A DNA stretch of 64,000 bases, taken from NCBI GenBank assembly GCA_947169885.1, contig CAMVRM010000008.1, positions 1 through 64,000 on the forward strand, written 5' to 3'. The translations under genes and the position numbers were made by a program. This DNA is from an uncultured Ruminococcus sp. Its GTDB lineage: Bacteria > Bacillota > Clostridia > Oscillospirales > Ruminococcaceae. Of the stretch, positions 8,856 through 17,325 are shown piece after piece. The notes beneath the pieces were generated by a model. The model saw only the letters and a program-made list of their open reading frames with translations. It was not told the DNA's origin and did no database searches. How positions within the stretch are numbered: position 1 is the first letter of the stretch; every line of letters starts with the position of its first letter.

Positions 8856-9870
8856 TGTTTTTTCCTCCTGTTATATTTATGCGTGTATGTTTACCGCCCA
8901 CATTTTGTATCATCTTAGGCACATTCGTGTCATGTCCGACCTTGCCGATATTCTCAGCCGCTTCAAGCGACAGCGAATACTCCATATTGTTCGGGTCGAT
9001 GAGTACACGCCACGATTCATTTTTCTCATTCTCAGAGATAAATTCCATATGTGCGACCAGATCATTAAAGCTGACAAGTCTTGTTACCAGCTTATTACCC
9101 TGAAAAAATTCCTCCATGTGTTTCCTGTCAGTAAAGAAGATCAGATAATGCACCTTTTCTTTGTCGATAAGGCAGGAGACATTGAATTTTTCAGGCAGCT
9201 GTGCAGAAGTTTCATGCAGCTTGTGACCGCCGTAGATGTTCAGACCTGCGTCTGTGTAAATGCCGTTCTTTTTGAGTATTCCCGAAGCGTCCCACGAAAC
9301 GATGAGCGTGTCACCGTCGATGTCCGTATCGGGAAAAGTCACAGGCATGAGCAGGAGCATTTCGTGGCTCATAAAGGAATGAAGTTCATATTCAAGCAAG
9401 CGAACACGTTCGTCAAGATCTATTCCGTCAGCTGCATACTTGCTTCTGGCTTTTGCGGCAGCTGCGTATTTTCTTGCCTGTCTGAGCCTTATGCGGAGAA
9501 AATGATACTTCGCATTTAGATATTCCTTGTCACGATGTCCGAGCAGTTCTGCACGGGTGTGTTCCTCAGATCGGTCTTTTGCGGTAAACAGTAAAAATCT
9601 TTCGATACCGAGCCTTCTCCATTCAAGAGCGGACTTAGTTATCGCATACGGGTAAGTCAGAATTGCAGACCCGTCTTTTATGTGCTTTACGTATTCCTGC
9701 GCATCAGCACTTTCTGTGAAAATAACGGCTCTGCCCTCGCTGTCAAGAGCAGGGATATTCCCGGGCAGACCCATATCACATATAATATACAGTTTGGGAT
9801 AGGAACTCAGAAATTCAGATATATCTTCCTTTTCGATTTTTTCATCTCTCTGAGGCAATCTGATCTCCAA
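8839..9870 (-). CDS. Unknown protein inserted between rpsB and tsf
   Basis: A 343-aa soluble protein not firmly recognised. The N-terminal third (SSYPKLYIICDMG, then GRAVIFTESADAQEYVKH) faintly resembles SseB-type domains. A basic, possibly helical stretch with many Arg, Lys and Ala (about 125-150) follows. The C-terminal third (FFTDRKHMEEFFQ, LVSFNDL) has a similar beta-alpha pattern, so two SseB-like repeats are possible. The start is TTG 9870, with GGAGGG about eight bases upstream. It begins 31 bases after the rpsB stop and overlaps tsf by 17 bases, so its expression follows that of the two translation genes. The function is unknown. Confidence 0.65.
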   Translation of the reverse strand: MEIRLPQRDEKIEKEDISEFLSSYPKLYIICDMGLPGNIPALDSEGRAVIFTESADAQEYVKHIKDGSAILTYPYAITKSALEWRRLGIERFLLFTAKDRSEEHTRAELLGHRDKEYLNAKYHFLRIRLRQARKYAAAAKARSKYAADGIDLDERVRLLEYELHSFMSHEMLLLMPVTFPDTDIDGDTLIVSWDASGILKKNGIYTDAGLNIYGGHKLHETSAQLPEKFNVSCLIDKEKVHYLIFFTDRKHMEEFFQGNKLVTRLVSFNDLVAHMEFISENEKNESWRVLIDPNNMEYSLSLEAAENIGKVGHDTNVPKMIQNVGGKHTRINITGGKNNGCNS

Positions 9871-9901
9871 AATGCTCCCTCCCGATCTGTATTTTCAGTT
9901 C

Positions 9902-10630
9902 TTATTCAGCTTCAGCTTCCTCAGTTTCAGCCTCGACCTCAGCATCTGCGCCCTGTCTGCCCTCGATGATAGCATCAGCCATGCAGCCTGCGATAAGTCT
10001 TACAGCACGGATAGCGTCATCGTTGCCGGGGATTACGTAATCAACGTCATCGGGATCGCAGTTGGTGTCAACGATAGCAACTACGGGGATACCCAGCTTC
10101 TTAGCTTCGCTTACAGCGATCTTCTCCTTGCGGGGGTCAACTACGAAGAGTGCGCCGGGGAGAGTGTTCATGTTTTTGATACCGCCCATGAACTTTTCGA
10201 GCTTTTCGATCTCGAGAGTGAGCTTAACAACTTCTTTCTTGGGGAGCAGGTTGAATGTGCCGTTCTCCTCCATGGTGTGGAGCTGTTCCAGTCTTCTGAT
10301 ACGGCTCTTGATAGTCTTGAAGTTTGTCATCATGCCGCCCAGCCATCTTGCGTTTACGTAGTGAGCGCCTGCTCTGGTAGCTTCTTCCTTAATGGAATCG
10401 CCAGCCTGCTTCTTAGTACCCACGAACAGAACTTCCTTGCCGTCAGCGGAAAGCTCACGAACAAAGTTGTAAGCCTCCTCAAGCTTCTTAACGGTCTTCT
10501 GAAGGTCGATGATGTGGATTCCGTTTCTTTCTGTGAAAATGTACGGTGCCATTTTCGGGTTCCATCTTCTTGTCTGGTGTCCGAAGTGAACGCCTGCTTC
10601 AAGAAGCTGCTTCATTGATACTACTGCCAT
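9902..10630 (-). CDS. rpsB: 30S ribosomal protein S2
   Basis: A 242-aa S2 protein. Family blocks include [19 protein letters not shown] at the N-terminus, [28 protein letters not shown] and, near the end, [13 protein letters not shown]. The C-terminal tail is acidic (repeats of EAE). ATG 10630 follows AGGAGG and is preferred over an upstream extension that lacks S2 similarity. It is the first gene of the rpsB-tsf operon and is preceded by a leader of about 130 nt. Confidence 0.97.
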   Translation of the reverse strand: MAVVSMKQLLEAGVHFGHQTRRWNPKMAPYIFTERNGIHIIDLQKTVKKLEEAYNFVRELSADGKEVLFVGTKKQAGDSIKEEATRAGAHYVNARWLGGMMTNFKTIKSRIRRLEQLHTMEENGTFNLLPKKEVVKLTLEIEKLEKFMGGIKNMNTLPGALFVVDPRKEKIAVSEAKKLGIPVVAIVDTNCDPDDVDYVIPGNDDAIRAVRLIAGCMADAIIEGRQGADAEVEAETEEAEAE

Positions 10631-10761
10631 TGTAGTAACCTCCTGTTGGTTTTTTTGCCTTTCGGCATTTTGTCTATCCTCTGGACAGGTCGGCTTAATA
10701 GCCTCTAACCTTGCGTTTTTCACCGCAGGGAACCACAGCTTACCCCGTCCATGCGAATTGC
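10631..10761 (-). promoter_or_regulatory. Putative structured rpsB leader RNA
   Basis: About 130 nt separate the predicted transcription start from rpsB. The minus strand can form an outer stem GGACGGG / CCTGTCC enclosing smaller hairpins (GGG..CCC, a CCTGCG..CGCAAGG arm and GGC..GCC). A separate TGCC-GAAA-GGCA hairpin lies nearer the ribosome site. This resembles an autoregulatory ribosomal-protein leader, but no named class is recognised. Confidence 0.4.
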
Positions 10762-10767
10762 TTTAAT

Positions 10768-10796
10768 ATTATATCATATTTCACAAAAAAATGCAA
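10768..10796 (-). promoter_or_regulatory. Sigma-A promoter of the rpsB operon
   Basis: The minus strand reads TTGCAT, 17-bp spacer, TATAAT. The first transcribed bases fall near 10761. Confidence 0.85.
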
Positions 10797-10811
10797 GTAT
10801 TTTTTGCACGT

Positions 10812-11102
10812 CTATTTCAACAAATTTTCAACTGTAAAAGTTCTTGATTTTGTTGATACCGACTCTTTTTCCTGTCTGACAAGCACCGTGTCCTCACCGA
10901 TAAGGGTTATCTCACTGCATTTTATCACGATGTCGCCCTCTCTGCCCATTATCCCGAATGCTCTCGGTCTGCCGAAGATAACAAGAGAAGTCACCTGTCC
11001 CGATTCGGTATCGAACTCAATATCATCAACAAACCCCAGTCTCAGCCCTGTCTTCATGTCGATAACTTCTTTGTTTCTAAGGTCCGTCAGAGTACACTGC
11101 AT
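10812..11102 (-). CDS. YlmC/YmxH family PRC-barrel protein
   Basis: A 96-aa single PRC-barrel domain. The N-terminal LTDLRNKEVIDMKTG and central LGFVDDIEFD match the YlmC/YmxH family, which is widespread in spore-forming Firmicutes and often called sporulation-associated. A GAGGTGAT ribosome site precedes ATG 11102. No partner genes adjoin it; it is transcribed away from the divergent GNAT gene. Its molecular role is not established. Confidence 0.8.
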   Translation of the reverse strand: MQCTLTDLRNKEVIDMKTGLRLGFVDDIEFDTESGQVTSLVIFGRPRAFGIMGREGDIVIKCSEITLIGEDTVLVRQEKESVSTKSRTFTVENLLK

Positions 11103-11151
11103 ACTATCACCTCGCTTGATGATATGCGTTATATGCCGAAAATATGACCGC

Positions 11152-11180
11152 TTGACAATCTTGTATTTAAATGTTATTAT
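11152..11180 (+). promoter_or_regulatory. Sigma-A promoter for the GNAT-ligase pair
   Basis: TTGACA, 17-bp spacer, TATTAT; the -10 box ends 33 bases before TTG 11213. Confidence 0.8.
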
Positions 11181-11212
11181 AGATAAAGCAACAATGAAAA
11201 GAGTGATGATCT

Positions 11213-11737
11213 TTGAGCAATACTATTATAAAAGAGGTCACTGCGGAGGACGCACCCGAACTTCTTGAAATTTACCGCTATTATGTCGAACATACCGCCG
11301 TCAGTTTTGAGTATGAAACGCCGACAGTTGAAGAATTTGCCGAACGTATCCGCCGTATTACGCAGAAATATCCGTATCTTGCGGCAGTCCGTGACGGAAA
11401 AACAGTCGGCTATGCTTATGCGCACGCTTTTGTCGGGCGTGAAGCTTACAGATTTTCGGCTGAGCTGACCATTTATCTGGACAAGTCCGAGCGCAGGAAC
11501 GGTGTTGGCAGACTGCTTTATACCGAACTTGAAAAGCGTCTTAAAGAAATGGGGATAACGAATCTTTATGCCTGTATAGGCGTGCCTGCTGACGGCAAAG
11601 CTGATGAATATATCACTTTTGACAGTCAGCATTTTCATGAACATATGGGCTTTGAAATTGTCGGGCTTTTCAAAAAATGCGGCTTCAAGTTCGGCAGGTG
11701 GTACAGCATGATATGGGCTGAGAAGATCATTTCATAA
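11213..11737 (+). CDS. GNAT family N-acetyltransferase (phosphinothricin acetyltransferase-like)
   Basis: A 174-aa acetyl-CoA-dependent acetyltransferase. The order IYRYYVEHTAVSFEYETPT, then GYAYAH, then the acetyl-CoA loop RRNGVGRLLYTEL resembles the Pat/Bar (phosphinothricin or methionine sulfone) acetyltransferase branch. The usual start is replaced by TTG at 11213, following a weak GAGTGATGATC site; an ATG just upstream is in another frame. It may be co-transcribed with the DNA ligase 33 bases downstream. The substrate is not known. Confidence 0.8.
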   Translation: MSNTIIKEVTAEDAPELLEIYRYYVEHTAVSFEYETPTVEEFAERIRRITQKYPYLAAVRDGKTVGYAYAHAFVGREAYRFSAELTIYLDKSERRNGVGRLLYTELEKRLKEMGITNLYACIGVPADGKADEYITFDSQHFHEHMGFEIVGLFKKCGFKFGRWYSMIWAEKIIS

Positions 11738-11770
11738 ACAGATAACGATCATTTTTACAGGAGAAATATT

Positions 11771-13747
11771 ATGACTACAAATGAAAAAATCGAACGAATG
11801 AAAGAACTCAACAGTATTCTTGCAAAGGCGGCAGATGCTTACTATAACACAGGAAACACTGTTATGTCCGATGCCGAATACGATAAGCTTTACAACGAAC
11901 TTGAAGCGCTCGAAAAGGAAACGGGCGTTGTCCTGAGCGGAAGCCGAACTCAGAATGTCGGCTTTGAAGTAACGTCTTATCTGCCGAAAGTCAAGCACCC
12001 TAAGCGTATGCTTTCGCTTGACAAGACCAAGAGCCGTGAGGAACTTCGTGAATGGCTGGGCGAACATAAGGGTTTTCTAAGCTGGAAACTTGACGGATTG
12101 ACAGTATGTCTTTATTATAATGAGGGCAGATTGGTACAGGCTGTCTCCCGTGGAAACGGCGAAGTTGGCGAGGATATGACTTCCAACGCACGTCACATAG
12201 GCGGCATACCACATCAGATACCGTTCAAAGGCAAGCTTGCTCTCAGGGGCGAAGCGCTCATCGGTTATTCGGATTTTGAGCGTGTCAACGAAGATCTGCC
12301 CGAGGGTACTGAACCGTACAAAAACCCTCGAAATCTTGCATCGGGAACGCTCCGCAGTCTTGACCCGAAAGTGGTTGCCGACAGGTGCGTGAATTTCTAT
12401 GCGTTCACTCTGACAGAAGCTGAGGGCTTTGAGTGCGACTCCGTTTCGGAACAGCTCGACTGGCTCGGAACGCTCGGTTTTCAGCGTGTTTCGGGACAGC
12501 TTGTCGACAGCGAAACGCTTATCCCTGCAATAGAGGAATTTGAGCGCAAAGTCGCAGACAACGACCTGCCCTCTGACGGACTGGTGCTTACCTATGACTG
12601 CGTAAGCTACGGCAAAAGTCTCGGCGAAACGATACACCACCCTAGAAACGGCATGGCGTTCAAGTGGGCGGATGAAACTGCCGACACAACTCTGCGTGAG
12701 ATAATATGGTCGCCCAGCAGAACAGGTCTTCTGAACCCTATTGCCGTTTTTGATACGGTCGAACTGGAGGGTACTTCCGTTTCAAGAGCCTCGCTCCACA
12801 ATATCAGCATAATGAAAAAGCTGAACCTTGCAGTCGGCGACACTATCTCTGTTTACAAAGCTAACATGATAATCCCGGTTGTCGGTGAGAATAAGACCAA
12901 ACATGACACCGATGCTGTAACTCCTGCTATCATTAAAAACTGTCCTGCCTGCGGTGCGGAAACACAGATCATGACTTCTGATGACGGCGTTGAAACGCTT
13001 GTTTGTCCCGACCATGACTGCGCTGCAAAGCACCTCGGACGTTTTGAGCATTTTGTTCAGCGAGATGCCATGAACATTGTTGGCATGGCAGAATCTACCA
13101 TTAAGACGTTTGTCGAGAACGGTTTTCTGCGTGAGCCTGCGGACTTCTACAAGCTGAGCGAACACCGTGACAGGATAGTTACATTAGAGGGCTTCGGTCA
13201 GCGCTCTTACGATCAGATCATCGAGGCTGTCGAGGCTTCCCGTGACACCGAGGCTTACAGAGTGCTGTATTCGCTGGGTATCCCGAACATCGGCAGAGCG
13301 GCTTCAAGGCTCATCTGCGAGAAATATCCCGACCCCGAACAGCTTGAAAAACTCACCGCCGATCAGCTGATACAGATAGACGGTATCGGCGAGGTATTGG
13401 CGAACGATTACGTCAGCTATTTTGCAAAAGAAAAGAACTTGTCTGAACTCCACGATCTTCTCTCGGAACTGCGCATAAAAGCTCCCGAGGCGAGGGAAGA
13501 AACATCGGGCATTTCGGGCAAGACTTTCGTTATAACAGGCGCAGTCCACATCTGGAAGAACCGCACCGAACTGAAAGAATTTATCGAATCAAAGGGCGGT
13601 AAGGTGGCTTCCGCAGTTTCGGGCAAGACCGACTATCTTATCAACAACGATTCGGCATCTGCTTCGAGCAAGAACAAAAAAGCTCAGTCTCTGGGCGTTG
13701 CGATAATCACCGAAGAAGAATTCAAAGATCTAACCAATGGTGAATAA
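11771..13747 (+). CDS. ligA: NAD-dependent DNA ligase, divergent LigA type
   Basis: A 658-aa ligase that seals nicks with NAD+. Domain Ia carries the YY...SDAEYDKLYNELEALE pattern. The adenylation lysine is in WKLDG near residue 105. An OB fold follows. A four-cysteine zinc site (CPAC and, 18 residues later, a C-x4-C) lies near 391-418. Helix-hairpin-helix repeats and a C-terminal BRCT domain (about 579-655) complete it. Odd points: the usual RGDG motif reads RGNG, and several family blocks are loosely kept (SRTGLLNPIAVF, HHPRNGMAFKW). It may therefore be a divergent copy beside a standard LigA elsewhere. AGGAG lies before ATG 11771. Confidence 0.85.
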   Translation: MTTNEKIERMKELNSILAKAADAYYNTGNTVMSDAEYDKLYNELEALEKETGVVLSGSRTQNVGFEVTSYLPKVKHPKRMLSLDKTKSREELREWLGEHKGFLSWKLDGLTVCLYYNEGRLVQAVSRGNGEVGEDMTSNARHIGGIPHQIPFKGKLALRGEALIGYSDFERVNEDLPEGTEPYKNPRNLASGTLRSLDPKVVADRCVNFYAFTLTEAEGFECDSVSEQLDWLGTLGFQRVSGQLVDSETLIPAIEEFERKVADNDLPSDGLVLTYDCVSYGKSLGETIHHPRNGMAFKWADETADTTLREIIWSPSRTGLLNPIAVFDTVELEGTSVSRASLHNISIMKKLNLAVGDTISVYKANMIIPVVGENKTKHDTDAVTPAIIKNCPACGAETQIMTSDDGVETLVCPDHDCAAKHLGRFEHFVQRDAMNIVGMAESTIKTFVENGFLREPADFYKLSEHRDRIVTLEGFGQRSYDQIIEAVEASRDTEAYRVLYSLGIPNIGRAASRLICEKYPDPEQLEKLTADQLIQIDGIGEVLANDYVSYFAKEKNLSELHDLLSELRIKAPEAREETSGISGKTFVITGAVHIWKNRTELKEFIESKGGKVASAVSGKTDYLINNDSASASSKNKKAQSLGVAIITEEEFKDLTNGE

Positions 13748-13782
13748 TATCTTTTTGGGGACAAAAAGTTTTGCAAAAAGCC

Positions 13783-13811
13783 TTGACATTCCGCAATTTA
13801 TATGTTATAAT
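13783..13811 (+). promoter_or_regulatory. Perfect-consensus promoter for the 50-aa peptide gene
   Basis: TTGACA, exactly 17 bp, TATAAT. It is among the strongest promoters in the window and serves only the small gene at 13854. Confidence 0.88.
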
Positions 13812-13853
13812 TTGTTTATATAAGATGATATTTCTTCAAGGGGGTCACAGACT

Positions 13854-14006
13854 ATGAAAGAAACTTATGAAAAACTTGACATGAAAATTATCACTTTTGA
13901 GTCTTTTGATATTATCACAGACAGTTCTGGCTGGATCGATGATAACAGCTATGCAAGTTCATCGTCATCAGATGACGGTTGGTTCGATGACAACAGTCAC
14001 GGCTGA
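13854..14006 (+). CDS. 50-aa acidic Ser/Asp-rich peptide with a repeated GW-DDNS motif
   Basis: A 50-codon gene between its own perfect promoter (13783-13811) and terminator (14040-14069), with GGGGG about nine bases before ATG 13854. The peptide starts MKETYEKLDMKIITFESFDI, a head like that of many short clostridial peptides. It then has two copies of GW(I/F)DDNS separated by a serine run, SSSSS. The repeated tail and separate head resemble a leader-plus-core precursor peptide. No modifying enzyme or transporter adjoins it: ligA is upstream and pta downstream. The function is unknown; a modified peptide is only a suggestion. Confidence 0.7.
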   Translation: MKETYEKLDMKIITFESFDIITDSSGWIDDNSYASSSSSDDGWFDDNSHG

Positions 14007-14039
14007 TGATCGTCAGAACGGTTTAGATATGATAAAAAT

Positions 14040-14069
14040 ATCCCGTTAGACACCTGACGGGATTTTTTA
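14040..14069 (+). terminator. Rho-independent terminator of the small peptide gene
   Basis: Stem ATCCCGTTAG / CTGACGGGAT with a four-base loop, followed by TTTTTT. Confidence 0.88.
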
Positions 14070-14101
14070 TGTAAAAAACGTACAAAAACTTTTTTGGGTA
14101 C

Positions 14102-14130
14102 TTGAAATCATCATAAAAAGGTGATATAAT
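14102..14130 (+). promoter_or_regulatory. Sigma-A promoter of pta
   Basis: TTGAAA, 17-bp spacer, TATAAT, with the -10 box 33 bases before ATG 14164. Confidence 0.85.
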
Positions 14131-14163
14131 ATATTTTGAAGATCATTATTGGAGGTAATCAAA

Positions 14164-15180
14164 ATGGCAATGTTTGACAAACTGCTCGCTAACCTTAAAG
14201 CAAGCAGAAAAACTATCGTTTTCACCGAGGGCACTGACGAGAGGATACTTTCCGCTGCCGACAGACTTCTGAAAGAAGAACTCATGGGCGTTGTTCTCTG
14301 CGGCAACGTTGACGAAGTTAAGGCTGCTGCTGACAAGGGCGGTTTTGACGTATCAAAGGCAACTATCCTTGACCCTCTGACCTATCCCGAAATGGACGCT
14401 CTTGTGGCTCAGATGGTTGAACTCAGAAAGGGCAAGATGACCGAAGAAGAGTGCCGCAATGCTCTCAAAAAGTCCAACTACTTCGGCACGATGCTCGTTA
14501 AGGCAGGCAAGGCTGACGCTCTGCTGGGCGGCGCTACATATTCCACCGCTGACACCGTTCGTCCCGCTCTTCAAATCATCAAGACCAAGAAAGGCTCTAA
14601 CCTCGTAAGTTCCTCTTTCATCCTGTTCAGAGAGAAAGACGGCGCTGAGGAAAAGATCGCTATGGGCGACTGCGCTATCAACTTAGGCTATACCGACAGA
14701 CTGGACAAGGACGGCAATGTTGTTCTTTCCGCAGCACAGCAGCTTGCAGAAGTTGCTGTTGAGACTGCAAGAACTGCTGATTTCTTCGGCATCGACCCGA
14801 AGGTAGCTGTTCTCAGCTTCTCCACTTACGGCTCGGGCAAGGGCGGCACTGTTCAGCTGAGCCACGATGCAGTTATCGAAGCAAGAAAGATCGACCCCGA
14901 ACTGACGATCGACGGCGAATTCCAGTTTGACGCTGCTGTTTCCGCAGAAGTTGCAAAGACCAAGTGCCCCGATTCCAAGGTAGCAGGTCAGGCTAACACA
15001 TTCATTTTCCCGCTCATCGAAGCAGGCAACATCGGTTATAAGATCGCTCAGCGTCTTGGCGGATATGAGGCTTACGGTCCTATCCTTCAGGGTCTGAACG
15101 CTCCTATCAACGACCTGTCCCGTGGCTGCAACGCTGATGAAGTTTATAAAATGGCTATCATCACCGCAGGCATGGCTTGA
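14164..15180 (+). CDS. pta: Phosphate acetyltransferase
   Basis: A 338-aa single-domain Pta that interconverts acetyl-CoA and acetyl phosphate, the step before acetate kinase in acetate fermentation. Family blocks are TIVFTEGTDERIL at the start, GGATYSTADTVRPALQ, VLSFSTYGSGKGG, GEFQFDAAV and ANTFIFPLIEAGNIGYKI. GGAGG lies directly before ATG 14164; an upstream in-frame ATG at 14149 would put this site inside the gene. It has its own promoter and terminator. No ackA follows. Confidence 0.95.
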   Translation: MAMFDKLLANLKASRKTIVFTEGTDERILSAADRLLKEELMGVVLCGNVDEVKAAADKGGFDVSKATILDPLTYPEMDALVAQMVELRKGKMTEEECRNALKKSNYFGTMLVKAGKADALLGGATYSTADTVRPALQIIKTKKGSNLVSSSFILFREKDGAEEKIAMGDCAINLGYTDRLDKDGNVVLSAAQQLAEVAVETARTADFFGIDPKVAVLSFSTYGSGKGGTVQLSHDAVIEARKIDPELTIDGEFQFDAAVSAEVAKTKCPDSKVAGQANTFIFPLIEAGNIGYKIAQRLGGYEAYGPILQGLNAPINDLSRGCNADEVYKMAIITAGMA

Positions 15181-15217
15181 TCGCCTTGACAAAGTCGATA
15201 ATCGCTAATATGTAAAT

Positions 15218-15255
15218 AAGACCGTCCGCAGCATCTGCCGCAGGCGGTCTTTTTG
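15218..15255 (+). terminator. Rho-independent terminator of pta
   Basis: Hairpin with arms AGACCG.. and ..CGGTCT around a GC-rich middle, followed by TTTTTG. Confidence 0.85.
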
Positions 15256-15266
15256 TTTGTGTTATA

Positions 15267-15743
15267 TCAAAGTTCAAGCATAATGTCTCTGCCTGCGCTC
15301 TCATACTGACGGCATTTCACGCCGACCATATCGAGCATAAGCTTTGATGCGACTGTTTCTTCCGAATCGGCATACTTGTCGGACATATAAACTATCTCTT
15401 TGATGCCGCTCTGGATAATGGCTTTTGCGCATTCGTTGCAGGGGAAAAGCGTGACGTACAGCCTGCCGCCTTTGAGCGAGCCTTCACGGTTCAGAATTGC
15501 GTTTAGTTCGGCGTGGCAGACGAACGGATATTTCGTTTCAAGCTTGCTGCCCTCACGTCCCCACGGCATCTTGTCGTCATCGCAGCCTGTCGGCATACCG
15601 TTATAGCCCACCGAAAGTATCTTGTTGTCCTGCGAGACTATGCAAGCCCCCACCTGCGTGTTGGAATCCTTGCTCCTCTGAGCGGAAAGCAGGGCGATAC
15701 CCATAAAGTATTCGTCCCATGATATGTAATCCTGACGTTTCAT
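15267..15743 (-). CDS. dCMP deaminase (ComEB-type cytidine/deoxycytidylate deaminase)
   Basis: A 158-aa zinc deaminase. The zinc site is HAE at 77-79 with PCNEC at 101-105, and [12 protein letters not shown] is the deoxycytidylate deaminase signature. It converts dCMP to dUMP, feeding thymidylate synthesis. GGAGG precedes ATG 15743. It is the last gene of a likely operon with fabD and a small membrane protein (16 bases downstream of the latter). Confidence 0.9.
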   Translation of the reverse strand: MKRQDYISWDEYFMGIALLSAQRSKDSNTQVGACIVSQDNKILSVGYNGMPTGCDDDKMPWGREGSKLETKYPFVCHAELNAILNREGSLKGGRLYVTLFPCNECAKAIIQSGIKEIVYMSDKYADSEETVASKLMLDMVGVKCRQYESAGRDIMLEL

Positions 15744-15758
15744 GTTTGTTTCCTCCGT

Positions 15759-16121
15759 TTAAAACATTCCTATCCTGAATCCTCCTGTTCTGAGGAATAT
15801 AAGAATAATGAGCGAGATGAAAGCAGCTGCCAAAGTCCGTCTGGCTGCTTCTTTCCATTTCTCGTGTCTTTTTCCTCTTATCAGCATCATGATACCTGCT
15901 GCCACGCCCGCAGCAGGCGAAAGCAGAGCCATCACGCAGAACACGGACAGCGAGAACTGCCAATTGCTGTACTCCGTTGTCTCAGCGTCTTTTCTTCTGT
16001 GATATATATCGTCGATCAGATCAAAATCTTCATCCGAGTAAAGTTCTCTCTGATCTCGGTAGATAAGCTCAAGGTCAGTAAGGTTCATGTTGCTCAGTTC
16101 ATCGAAAAAAACTTTGTTCAA
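15759..16121 (-). CDS. Small membrane protein of unknown function
   Basis: A 120-aa protein with a soluble acidic N-terminal half (about 1-52; ELIYRDQRELYSDEDFDLID) and two hydrophobic helices (about 54-80 and 96-112) separated by a basic loop (RGKRHEKWKEAARR). The start is TTG 16121, with GGAGG eight bases upstream; that site overlaps the last codons of fabD, so the two are tightly coupled. No family is recognised. Confidence 0.65.
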   Translation of the reverse strand: MNKVFFDELSNMNLTDLELIYRDQRELYSDEDFDLIDDIYHRRKDAETTEYSNWQFSLSVFCVMALLSPAAGVAAGIMMLIRGKRHEKWKEAARRTLAAAFISLIILIFLRTGGFRIGMF

Positions 16122-16124
16122 ATG

Positions 16125-17054
16125 TTATTCCTCCGTTGCCTTTTCCAGTGTTTCAAGATTCTCAACGTTGAGCGCAGTCACACCGTCAAGGGTCTTTTTA
16201 ACAAGTCCTGTCAGCACCTTTCCGGGTCCGCACTCGATGAACTTGTCATAGCCCTGAGTCTGCATCTCGGCAAGTTCGGAAGTGAACTTAACAGGCGAAA
16301 CGATGTGCTTTGCAAGCATATTTCTCATGTCCGAAAAATCGGTCAGTTCGCCACCCGTGACGTTGGAGAAAAAGCTGACAGAAGGCTGTGTAAATGTGAA
16401 GCCCTCAGTCTCTGCGAGGAATTCCTCGGCGGCAGGGCGCATTATCTCGCTGTGGAACGCCGAAGCAACATTGAGCTTAACAGCTTTTACACGTTTTGCC
16501 TTGCTTGTCGACTTGATAAGTTCTGCGGCGGATTCTGCGGCTTTTTCTTCGCCTGCGATGACCGTCTGGACAGGGGAATTGTAGTTGACGGGAACGACAT
16601 AGCCCTCGGTCTGTGTGCAAGCCGCTTCTATCTCGGCAGGCTCGGGTCCGATGATCGCATACATAACGCCGCTTGAAGTTTCAGCTGCTTTCTGCATAGC
16701 CTCAGCACGTATCTTTATCAGCCTGAAAGCGTCCTCGTAGGAAAGCATACCGGATGCCGCCATTGCCGCATATTCGCCGAGCGAATGACCTGCAACGCCG
16801 TCAAACCGAACGCCCTTTTCTTTAAGAGCTTCAAAGGCACACAGCGAACAAGCCATTATCGCAGGCTGGGAATGTACCGTCTTGTTGAGTTCGGTGGGGT
16901 CATCGGCAAAGACTATATCTTCAAGCTTATAGCCCAGCGCCTTGTCAGCTGTCTCAAAGACCTTTTTTGCGCTGTCGAAGCTGTCGTAAAGTTCACGAGC
17001 CATGCCTGCATACTGTGAACCCTGTCCCGAAAATAGAAATGCTGTTTTTGACAT
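16125..17054 (-). CDS. fabD: Malonyl-CoA:ACP transacylase
   Basis: A 309-aa FabD that loads malonyl groups onto ACP for fatty-acid synthesis. Start FLFSGQGSQYAGM and nucleophile GHSLGEYAA (Ser91) match the family, as do the AFHSEIM histidine region and ECGPGKVL near the end. AAAGGAG precedes ATG 17054. It is unusual in being divergent from the main fab operon (17326-26350) and in heading a small operon with a membrane protein and dCMP deaminase. The 270-bp divergent region probably holds both promoters. Confidence 0.95.
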   Translation of the reverse strand: MSKTAFLFSGQGSQYAGMARELYDSFDSAKKVFETADKALGYKLEDIVFADDPTELNKTVHSQPAIMACSLCAFEALKEKGVRFDGVAGHSLGEYAAMAASGMLSYEDAFRLIKIRAEAMQKAAETSSGVMYAIIGPEPAEIEAACTQTEGYVVPVNYNSPVQTVIAGEEKAAESAAELIKSTSKAKRVKAVKLNVASAFHSEIMRPAAEEFLAETEGFTFTQPSVSFFSNVTGGELTDFSDMRNMLAKHIVSPVKFTSELAEMQTQGYDKFIECGPGKVLTGLVKKTLDGVTALNVENLETLEKATEE

Positions 17055-17325
17055 ACTTTTACTCCTTTTGTTTTGTGTTTTGCTAACACTGTTAATTATG
17101 TGATTATTGTAAACTGTCTCACTTTACACGTATATTTTTGGACAAAAACTATAAATTGCCCTCAGTTCATAAATAAGAAACTTAATTCTTCATATTTTGC
17201 AATAAAGAGGGTTTATAATATAAAGGTACGGGTGAGCTTTGCTTACTTAATAATTATAGCACAAACCCGTGATTATTTCAATATGCTTACATAAAAATTT
17301 TTCAGCGTATGAAAGGACAGATAAT

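Noticed and set aside
7893..8918. 341-codon plus-strand frame opposite tsf
   Set aside because: Mirror frame of tsf, with Leu/Ser/Val-rich content typical of antisense of a ribosomal-type gene.
17055..17325. FapR- or FabT-type operator between fabD and fabH
   Set aside because: No palindrome close to either known consensus was seen. A distant ACGGGT/ACCCGT pair is too short to claim.
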